A stretch of 5,184 nt of DNA from a bacterium (lineage in GTDB: Bacteria; Patescibacteria; Dojkabacteria; SC72), in contig JAKPKF010000487.1 of NCBI GenBank assembly GCA_029553845.1, positions 1-5,184 on the forward strand. Reading direction: 5' to 3'. Within the stretch, counting starts at the first letter, position 1, and the number at the start of each line of letters is the position of its first letter. The notes beneath the pieces were generated by a model that had not been told where the DNA came from, made no database searches, and saw nothing but the letters and a program-made list of their open reading frames with translations. Below are positions 1-5,184 of this stretch, one piece after another. The position numbers and the translations under genes were made by a program.

Positions 1-697
1 TAGAGACAGATATTCTTTCGCTATGTATTTTATGTTCCTCAATCTCTTCCTCTCTTACAGGAGCAAATGTTCCCCAACCTACTTCTAATTCAATTTTCGC
101 TATTTTTACACCCTTTTTCTGTATATTAGCCAGTATTTCACTTGTAAGGTTCAAACTGGCCGTAGGAGCTGCTACGGAGCCTTCTAAGCGTGCAAAAACG
201 GTGTTGTAACGAATATAATCGTCTGGATTATCCTTCCTTTTCATATATGGTGGTATTGGAGTATGACCAATCTTGTCAAAAATTTTTTCTCCTTCTTCAG
301 CTATGGGTTCTACAAGGAATCCTGTGCTATTTCTCTCTCCAATCCTTATCTTTATATTTTCATCTTCCTCTCCTCTTAATACATTTCCTGGTTTTACATA
401 CCTTGATCCTTTTATGAGGCAATACCATCTTCCATCCCCTATACGGTTTAGAAAAAGAACTTCTAATCTTCTACCTTTCTCTGTTAAAAAAAATGTCCTT
501 CGTTTTTCAACTTTGGTTTCATTGAGTACTACAACATCTCCTTCTTGGATATATTCTGGAATATTGAAGTATTTTTTGTGATCTAAACTTTCTTTTTTTC
601 TATCCAAAACAAGTAGGTTTGTTGTGCCTCTTACTTCTGGTGGAAATTTTGCAATCCTTTTCTCAGGTAAATTGTATTTAAATTCTGACATTTTCAT
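1..697 (-). CDS. queA: QueA-like S-adenosylmethionine:tRNA ribosyltransferase-isomerase, N-terminal part (cut by left edge)
   Basis: QueA is a cytoplasmic enzyme that transfers and isomerises the ribosyl group of S-adenosylmethionine onto 7-aminomethyl-7-deazaguanine in tRNA, giving epoxyqueuosine at the wobble position. Reading leftward from the ATG at 697 gives 232 residues with no stop; the family is usually about 340-350 residues, so roughly the last third lies outside the window. The start MKMSEFKYNLPEKRIAKFP aligns with the family's usual N-terminus (MKLSDFDYELPEELIA...), which favours 697 over the second ATG at 691. Other landmarks are LNETKVEKRR (58-67), GHTPIPPYMKR (144-154), GSVAAPTASLNLT (173-185), VGWGTFAPV (206-214) and EHKIHSE (221-227). 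Several normally invariant positions differ: the usual AGLHFT is ASLNLT, and LHVGLGTF is LEVGWGTF. The family call is secure, but a shifted activity is possible. It is transcribed divergently from fmt. Confidence 0.93.
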   Translation of the reverse strand, partial: MKMSEFKYNLPEKRIAKFPPEVRGTTNLLVLDRKKESLDHKKYFNIPEYIQEGDVVVLNETKVEKRRTFFLTEKGRRLEVLFLNRIGDGRWYCLIKGSRYVKPGNVLRGEEDENIKIRIGERNSTGFLVEPIAEEGEKIFDKIGHTPIPPYMKRKDNPDDYIRYNTVFARLEGSVAAPTASLNLTSEILANIQKKGVKIAKIELEVGWGTFAPVREEEIEEHKIHSERISVS

Positions 698-704
698 GGC
701 TTAT

Positions 705-713
705 ATTATACCA
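705..713 (-). promoter_or_regulatory. Extended -10 promoter element for the queA-like gene
   Basis: Read on the minus strand, this is TGGTATAAT: a perfect TATAAT hexamer (705-710) preceded by the TGn extension (711-713). Seven bases separate the hexamer from the ATG at 697, so a transcript starting at the normal distance would begin at or next to the A of the start codon, meaning a leaderless mRNA. No good -35 is seen at 16-18 bp, and extended -10 promoters often do without one. No Shine-Dalgarno sequence lies between the element and the start codon. The motif is seen directly; its use as a promoter is inference. Confidence 0.65.
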
Positions 714-731
714 ATTTATATTCATATGGAG

Positions 732-737
732 TAAAAT
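732..737 (+). promoter_or_regulatory. Candidate -10 element for fmt
   Basis: TAAAAT matches the -10 consensus at five of six positions and lies 7 nt before the fmt ATG at 745, the same spacing as on the queA side. This would also give a leaderless mRNA. There is no TGn extension, and the hexamer at the expected -35 position (near 709-714, TACCAA) is poor and overlaps the opposing -10 element. Alternatively, transcription could start further upstream, for example from TATATT at 717-722 or 702-707, with GGAG at 728-731 acting as a Shine-Dalgarno sequence. Its 13-nt spacing to the ATG is longer than usual. Confidence 0.4.
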
Positions 738-744
738 TACTTCT

Positions 745-1719
745 ATGAGAGATTTAATTAAAGAGCCAGTAAAAACAGTTTTTCTTGGCTCCGGTTGGGA
801 GTCCTTGGAAACTTTAAAAGCATTGGATGAGGACAATCGTTTTGATATTGTTGCAGTCGTTACTCCACCAGATTCTTTAGTTGGAAGAAAGCAGATATCT
901 ACTCCTTCAGAAGTTAAAGAATATTCTTTAAAGAATAGAATTCCAGTATTCCACACAGACAAGAAACCAGAGCTGTATCAGAAGGCTTTAGATAAGTTCA
1001 AACCAGAGTTAGTTGTATGCAAAGCATTTGGTGAAATTATTCCAAAAGAATTTTTGGAATATCCTAGATACAAATGTATCAATGTACATTTTTCCATCCT
1101 TCCTAAATATCGAGGTGCTGTCCCTATACAAAAAGCGATTTTAGATGGAGAGAAGAAAACAGGAATATCCATAATGTTGATGTCAGAGGGTTTAGATGAG
1201 GGAGATATTCTAAAGATTTATGAAGAGGATATTTTAGATACAGATACAAACTTGTCACTTAGAGAAAGGTTGGTGAAAAAGAGCTCTGAGGTTTTGGGAG
1301 ATGTACTTGAAGAATGGATAATGGGAGAGATTACCCCTACAAAGCAGAATCCAGAGGAGGCAACATACTGTTGGCAAAAGGATATTTCAAAAGAGAACGC
1401 ACAGATTAATTGGAAGAGTATGACTCCTGAATATATCGAACGAATGGTTCGTGCACTTATTCCATGGCCAATTGCTTGGACTAGACTTTCTGGAAGTTTG
1501 AATAAAAATATAGCTGGAAAGATTATGAAAATTTTTAGAGCGGAATTAGTTGAAATACCTTCTGAAAAAGATCCCGGAGCAATATTCTCATATGATGGAA
1601 AAGTTTTATTTGCTACTAAAGACCCACTTATATCTCTCAGGGCATTTGAATTACAGATAGAAGGAAGGAATAAAACAAGTGAAAGAGAGTTTTTAAATGG
1701 AATTGGTAGGAATATCTAA
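745..1719 (+). CDS. fmt: Methionyl-tRNA formyltransferase
   Basis: This cytoplasmic enzyme transfers a formyl group from 10-formyltetrahydrofolate to methionyl-initiator tRNA for translation initiation. At 324 residues it is close to the E. coli enzyme (315). The N-terminal formyltransferase domain (about 9-195) carries INVHFSILPKYRG (112-124), the family's HxSxLPxxRG signature, with catalytic residues expected at N113, H115 and D151 (in GLDEGDIL, 149-156). G47-R48 fall in the loop that contacts the initiator acceptor stem in E. coli, where the equivalent arginine matters for recognition. The C-terminal OB-fold domain (about 213-320) shows KDISKENAQINW (212-223), RALIPWPIAWT (236-246) and a closing EFLNG (315-319). 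One oddity is the first loop, usually GTPxFA, which here reads GSGWES (15-20). The ATG at 745 is the only plausible start: the upstream ATG at 726 hits TAA two codons later. The call is firm, although other folate-dependent formyltransferases share the N-terminal fold. Confidence 0.96.
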   Translation: MRDLIKEPVKTVFLGSGWESLETLKALDEDNRFDIVAVVTPPDSLVGRKQISTPSEVKEYSLKNRIPVFHTDKKPELYQKALDKFKPELVVCKAFGEIIPKEFLEYPRYKCINVHFSILPKYRGAVPIQKAILDGEKKTGISIMLMSEGLDEGDILKIYEEDILDTDTNLSLRERLVKKSSEVLGDVLEEWIMGEITPTKQNPEEATYCWQKDISKENAQINWKSMTPEYIERMVRALIPWPIAWTRLSGSLNKNIAGKIMKIFRAELVEIPSEKDPGAIFSYDGKVLFATKDPLISLRAFELQIEGRNKTSEREFLNGIGRNI

Positions 1720-1740
1720 AGACAGCCCTTGATTCAGACC

Positions 1741-3951
1741 TTATTCATATCTTATCGTATCCAGTGGTGGTATCTTTACCGCTCGGTTAGATGGGTATAA
1801 CCCTGTTAGATATCCTACTATACTACTCACTAGTGGCAATATGATAAACATATACCACGGCAGAACATTTATCATAATAAAGCCACCACCTTTCGTAAAA
1901 GAAAATATTGATATCACAATAGAAACAAGAGTTCCTAAAATCAAACCTAATATCACACCTCCTATGCCTCCCACTAAGCCCATAAACATTGATTCGTTAA
2001 GGAAAAGTGTTCGTATTTCGTCGGACTTCATTCCTATCGTTTTCAATAAGCCTATCTCCCTCGTTCTTTCTAACAATGACACAGTTAATGTATTGACCAT
2101 ACCTATAATGGCTATAGTAAAGGCAATTATACCTAAAGATACCAACCCTAAGCGAATATTTTTAAACAAAGATTGTACTTGAGAGACAGTATCCATAACA
2201 GAACTGGTTTGAAAGCCCAAAACCTCAATTTGTTTACGAATCTCAGAAAGTTTCGTTCTATCCGAAATAATTACAGTTAGTTGAGAATAACCCTCCGGAA
2301 CATAATTTTTCATTTCATCTATATTCATATATACTACTGATGGGTTCCCATCATCGATTACCCCAACTATCTTATAGGGCTTACTTGCATCAGCCGAATC
2401 TTCTTTGATTTCTACGCTCTGATTAATCATTAATAAATCAACTGTTTTTCCCAATATATCATTAGCACTACCGCCTAAAATAGATAAATATTCTTTATTT
2501 ATGACAATTTCATTATAGCTATCATTTAAGCTATCTCCTGCTAACCAAATATTTTGAGATTGTTCCAAATATCCAACAGGCACTCCATAAACAACTAGGT
2601 CCGTATTAGCACCATTAAATGAAGATTTCGCCGCAGAGTTTATTAAAGGGAAGCTCTCTTTTATCCCCGAAATTTGATTAATAGAATCTAATAACTCATC
2701 ATTTAATTCTACATTGCTACCAACAATCGGCGAAACTTCAACTGCATTCTGATTTTGAATTCTTGTAACTTCATTAATTACCAAATTCTCTAGTCCATAA
2801 CCTATGGATAATAGAAAGACAATAATCCCTATACCTATCGATACTCCCAAAATAGTAGTAGATGTACGAGATTTATTCATAGTAAGATTTTGAAATGAAA
2901 TTTCTGTTAAATCCAACACATTTATACTTTCTGAAATATGGGTATCCTTCTCTCTTGAAGAAGATACTTTAGTCATCCTCTCTTTGAATTTTTTCATTTT
3001 GTCAACAGAAATCTTTCCAATTAAAAATCCTATTGCCAATGTAAAGGTATTAATCAAGAAATAAAAGATAAATTTCAAAAAATAGCTAATACTTTGAAAA
3101 AAATTCTTTCCCGGCATATCGTTTTCTACAAACTTAGTAATTGGAAAGCTTCTATCATTCTCTAATTGTTTCCTTTTCCCCTTCCCTTGTATGAAATCAT
3201 TAAGATCGGTTTGTATAGCTTTCAAAACGCTATCCATATCAGACTGTTTAGTAATAATTTCTTTGTATAATTCACCATCCAACATAAATATCGTTCTGTC
3301 CGATTCACGAAGGTATTCAGGATTGTGTGTAACCATAATAACGGTAATTCCATTTTGCGTTAAATCCTTGAGTAAATCTATCATTTCCTGACCGCTTTTT
3401 ACATCTAGATTTCCTGTAGGTTCATCAGCTATAATTACTTTTGGATCAGTTACTAAACTTCTTGCTAAGCCCATTTTTTGTTGTTCTCCTGCGGATAGCT
3501 CGGTAGGCATATAATCAGATTTATCCAATATACCAACCCGTTTCAGCATTTCTTCAGCCTTATATATAGCCTCTTCTTTTGGAAGTCCTAATAGTTGGGC
3601 TGATATTGCGATATTTTCAACTACTGTCAGTGATCTAACCCAATTTTGTTTCTGGTAAATAATACCCATATCTCTTTTTCGAACATCTGCTCTATCATCC
3701 GAGTTCATTTTCCACATATCTACTCCTCCAAATCGTACAATACCTGCATCTGGCTTTTCCAATCCCATCAAAATATGTAAAATGGTTGATTTTCCACAGC
3801 CTGAGGGACCAAAAATCACTAAAAATTCATTTTCATATACTTCAAAACTGATATTTTTTAAAACATGCGTAAACCTATCTCCAGTTTGGAAACTTTTTTC
3901 AATTTCTTTTATATCTATCAGTTTCCTTTTCTCTTCATCTAAGCTTTTCAT
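1741..3951 (-). CDS. Fused ABC ATPase-FtsX/MacB permease with an extra hydrophobic linker segment
   Basis: This is a 736-residue inner-membrane ABC transporter with the MacB domain order. The cytoplasmic ATPase (about 12-232) has Walker A GPSGCGKST (48-56), Q-loop Q100, signature LSAGE (152-156; the family usually has LSGGE), Walker B VIIADEP (172-178), D-loop GNLD (180-183) and switch H209. A charged linker (236-283) leads to an unusual hydrophobic stretch (284-312). Then come TM1 (about 363-383), an extracytoplasmic MacB-type core domain (about 390-595) and three TM helices (about 600-622, 653-682, 697-718). The end YPSNRAVKIPPLDTIRYE is the typical FtsX/MacB C-terminus. Known MacB-type proteins couple ATP hydrolysis to movement of the external domain, exporting peptides or toxins or extracting lipoproteins; the substrate here is unknown. 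It starts 8 nt after the FN3 gene with no clear Shine-Dalgarno sequence, suggesting translational coupling. No MacA-like adaptor is visible in the window, so I give no macB symbol. Confidence 0.93.
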   Translation of the reverse strand: MKSLDEEKRKLIDIKEIEKSFQTGDRFTHVLKNISFEVYENEFLVIFGPSGCGKSTILHILMGLEKPDAGIVRFGGVDMWKMNSDDRADVRKRDMGIIYQKQNWVRSLTVVENIAISAQLLGLPKEEAIYKAEEMLKRVGILDKSDYMPTELSAGEQQKMGLARSLVTDPKVIIADEPTGNLDVKSGQEMIDLLKDLTQNGITVIMVTHNPEYLRESDRTIFMLDGELYKEIITKQSDMDSVLKAIQTDLNDFIQGKGKRKQLENDRSFPITKFVENDMPGKNFFQSISYFLKFIFYFLINTFTLAIGFLIGKISVDKMKKFKERMTKVSSSREKDTHISESINVLDLTEISFQNLTMNKSRTSTTILGVSIGIGIIVFLLSIGYGLENLVINEVTRIQNQNAVEVSPIVGSNVELNDELLDSINQISGIKESFPLINSAAKSSFNGANTDLVVYGVPVGYLEQSQNIWLAGDSLNDSYNEIVINKEYLSILGGSANDILGKTVDLLMINQSVEIKEDSADASKPYKIVGVIDDGNPSVVYMNIDEMKNYVPEGYSQLTVIISDRTKLSEIRKQIEVLGFQTSSVMDTVSQVQSLFKNIRLGLVSLGIIAFTIAIIGMVNTLTVSLLERTREIGLLKTIGMKSDEIRTLFLNESMFMGLVGGIGGVILGLILGTLVSIVISIFSFTKGGGFIMINVLPWYMFIILPLVSSIVGYLTGLYPSNRAVKIPPLDTIRYE

Positions 3952-3959
3952 TTTCTATT

Positions 3960-5184
3960 CTACTGGAAAAAACTAAATATATTTCCCAAACTGTTAAGAA
4001 CTGTTTCCAAAACAGTATTTGAGGCTTTCGGAGTAATGGTTACAATTGGGGTAGAGTTTGCCTCATTTTCGGCAGTATCTACAGACACAACCCCAATACT
4101 ATATACTTTTGATGGAGTTAGCCCAGATATAACAACGACGTGCTTTGTTCTTAGCTCACTATCTGTTTGCGTACTATAATTGTAAATACCACTTGTACCC
4201 TCTCCATATTCAACTCTACTTGTACTTGGCTCATCAGTTTCCCAACTCACAATGAGTTGAGCACTTCTACTTCTCTCACTTTGTATGCTCCTGCTTAGCA
4301 GGTCTCCCTGTACTTTAATATTTGAAATCTTTGGCGGTCTTGTATCAGTAGCTGTAGTAAATCTTATCTCATCAGAGGTAGCTTTATTCCCTAATTTATC
4401 AATTCCTTCTACAGTTGCTACATATCGAGTCATTGGATTCAATCCAGAAATACTCATGCTATGAGAGCCAGCTTTCATCTTCGTATCCAATTTATCGACG
4501 GATGCCGTCTTTCCTTCTTCTGCAGTATAGGTAACTATCGAAGATGTCTCTGTATTAGTAAACCAACTTACAACTATTGTTGGACTCGCTACATCCTTAA
4601 GTTCTTGTATTGTAACATTACTAATTCTAGGCATAGGAGGTGTAGTAAATGAGTGGGTCTCGATTGAATCGTAAGAATAGCCCTCTGGATCTGTTAAGCT
4701 AATTTTATAGTTGTAGGTCGTACCATCACTTAATTCATCAAGAATTACGGTATATTTACTATCAACTGGTGAGGTATTAATCTCCTTTAACCCCGTGTAT
4801 GTGTAGCCCTTACCGTAATATACAGAAGCTTTACTTGCTCCTTTCACCTCGAAAGAAATTGTTGCAAAATCTAAACCTACTCTCTCCACTTTTGAAGTTA
4901 TCACTTCTGGCATAGGATCAGTTCTAAAGGATATTTCTTGACTCATACCAGTATTTCCATCCTCATCAGTCCATTTAGCTTTAAAATAGTAAATTGTATC
5001 TGCTTGTAGACTATTAAGCCTTATCTTGTGATCTGTCGTTTGCACAGAATTATACAATTCTTCATCAAAATATTGCCCTGATGTAGTACCATACATAATC
5101 TTTGTATCTGAAGCCCTATCTGTTATCCAATTAACTGTAGCATGTCTAATAGCTACCTCTGTTAATACAATTCCAGATACTAAC
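3960..5184 (-). CDS. Tandem FN3-like domain protein, C-terminal part (cut by right edge)
   Basis: The reading frame is open to the right edge and ends at TAG (3960-3962), giving 407 visible residues. The first in-frame ATG inside the window (5094-5096) lies in the middle of a domain strand, so it is not the real start. Four tandem fibronectin type III-like domains of the purple-acid-phosphatase N-terminal style are visible, at about residues 1-92, 93-185, 186-284 and 285-385. Each repeats a pattern of V-x-W-x-T-(D/N), then YG or a similar turn, then L-x-x-x-T-x-Y and D-x-x-G-N. The last domain is clearest (VSWETDEPSTSRVEYG, ISGLTPSKVYSIGVVSVD). The end is a short hydrophobic tail, VLETVLNSLGNIFSFFQ, without charge or a sortase motif. 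Such domains are usually extracytoplasmic adhesion, scaffold or spacer modules. Any signal peptide or catalytic domain would lie beyond the edge. It is probably the upstream partner of the ABC transporter in one operon; the function is otherwise unknown. Confidence 0.88.
   Translation of the reverse strand, partial: LVSGIVLTEVAIRHATVNWITDRASDTKIMYGTTSGQYFDEELYNSVQTTDHKIRLNSLQADTIYYFKAKWTDEDGNTGMSQEISFRTDPMPEVITSKVERVGLDFATISFEVKGASKASVYYGKGYTYTGLKEINTSPVDSKYTVILDELSDGTTYNYKISLTDPEGYSYDSIETHSFTTPPMPRISNVTIQELKDVASPTIVVSWFTNTETSSIVTYTAEEGKTASVDKLDTKMKAGSHSMSISGLNPMTRYVATVEGIDKLGNKATSDEIRFTTATDTRPPKISNIKVQGDLLSRSIQSERSRSAQLIVSWETDEPSTSRVEYGEGTSGIYNYSTQTDSELRTKHVVVISGLTPSKVYSIGVVSVDTAENEANSTPIVTITPKASNTVLETVLNSLGNIFSFFQ
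4000..4016. repeat. Short perfect inverted repeat inside the 3' end of the FN3 gene
   Basis: ACTGTTT (4000-4006) and AAACAGT (4010-4016) form a perfect 7-bp stem with a 3-nt loop, about 40 nt before the FN3 stop codon. A second copy of ACTGTT at 3990-3995 could pair with the same right arm, so two alternative hairpins are possible. An A/T-rich stretch follows on the minus strand, but no T-run directly abuts the stem, so this is not a standard intrinsic terminator. The repeat is seen directly; any role is doubtful because the bases are coding. Confidence 0.35.
4029..5184 (-). repeat. Four tandem FN3-like protein repeats
   Basis: In protein order, approximate boundaries are domain 1 at 4908-5184 (its first strand begins at or just before the edge), domain 2 at 4629-4907, domain 3 at 4332-4628 and domain 4 at 4029-4331. 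The breaks fall at proline-rich linkers (TDPMPEV, TPPMPRISN, TRPPKISN). Each unit is about 93-101 residues. Domain 4 carries an insertion rich in Ser, Arg and Gln (about residues 265-280 counted from the ATG at 5096). The units are alike in pattern but clearly diverged in residues and bases, so they reflect old domain duplication rather than recent DNA repeat expansion. Confidence 0.8.

Noticed and set aside
486..493. An eight-A run (eight T on the queA strand) as a programmed slippage site.
   Set aside because: The QueA reading frame is continuous across it (TFFLTEKG), and no alternative frame carries meaningful protein. Such runs are expected in AT-rich genes.
190..581. Plus-strand open frames of 75 and 102 codons across the left gene.
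   Set aside because: They are the complement of the QueA-like coding sequence. Their Ser-, Phe- and Leu-rich composition is what antisense of an AT-rich gene gives.
678..962. A 94-codon minus-strand open frame antisense to the start of fmt and overlapping the divergent promoter.
   Set aside because: It lies opposite a well-supported Fmt coding region, has no recognisable domain, and overlaps the start of the queA-like gene in another frame.
1841..2182. A plus-strand open frame of 113 codons rich in Ile and Pro.
   Set aside because: It is antisense to the permease helices of the ABC protein. Its composition mirrors the hydrophobic codons on the other strand, and no family is recognisable.
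3484..3498. LSAGE in place of LSGGE/LSGGQ as a sign of a dead ATPase.
   Set aside because: Walker A, Walker B, Q-loop, D-loop and switch histidine are all intact, and Gly to Ala at this position is conservative, so the ATPase is probably active.
4000..4016. The 7-bp inverted repeat as an intrinsic terminator or attenuator between the FN3 and transporter genes.
   Set aside because: The stem is short, not GC-rich, not directly followed by a T-run, and lies within coding sequence, so chance is a sufficient explanation.
5094..5096. The ATG here as the start of the FN3 protein.
   Set aside because: The frame continues upstream to the edge with good FN3 sequence (for example VNWITDRAS), so the ATG is internal and the gene is truncated by the window.

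Overview
This AT-rich window is densely packed with protein-coding genes and probably comes from a bacterial chromosome. Two genes belong to bacterial translation and tRNA modification: a QueA-type queuosine enzyme, cut by the left edge, and methionyl-tRNA formyltransferase. The other two encode a cell-envelope pair: a fused MacB-type ABC transporter and a multi-domain fibronectin type III (FN3)-like protein cut by the right edge. The three stop codons present are TAA, TAA and TAG, and no gene needs TGA as a sense codon, so the standard code fits. Divergent family motifs, short gaps, weak Shine-Dalgarno sequences and apparently leaderless starts would suit a candidate-phyla-radiation (Patescibacteria-like) genome or another little-studied low-GC lineage. 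That placement is inference from general character; no 16S or marker gene is present to settle it.

Layout. Positions 1-697 (minus) hold the N-terminal 232 residues of a QueA-like protein. Positions 698-744 form a 47-bp divergent intergenic region with an outward -10 element for each gene, each 7 nt from its ATG. Positions 745-1719 (plus) are fmt. A 21-bp convergent gap follows, with no recognisable terminator. Positions 1741-3951 (minus) encode a 736-residue protein with an N-terminal ABC ATPase and a C-terminal FtsX/MacB permease, plus an additional hydrophobic segment in the linker. Eight bases further upstream on the same strand lies the end of a gene (3960 to beyond 5184) that encodes at least four tandem FN3-like domains.

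How the genes work together. The FN3 gene and the transporter gene share a strand and are 8 bp apart, so they are very probably co-transcribed, with the FN3 protein first. A working picture is an extracytoplasmic FN3 adhesion or scaffold protein made together with a MacB-type ATP-driven envelope machine. The substrate cannot be read from the sequence. queA and fmt share only their promoter region and the general theme of tRNA.

No RNA gene, CRISPR array, insertion sequence or phage gene is visible, and no non-coding stretch exceeds about 50 bases. I did not find a convincing new biological system. The most noteworthy points are the symmetric leaderless-type promoter pair, the extra membrane segment in the transporter and the FN3-transporter pairing.
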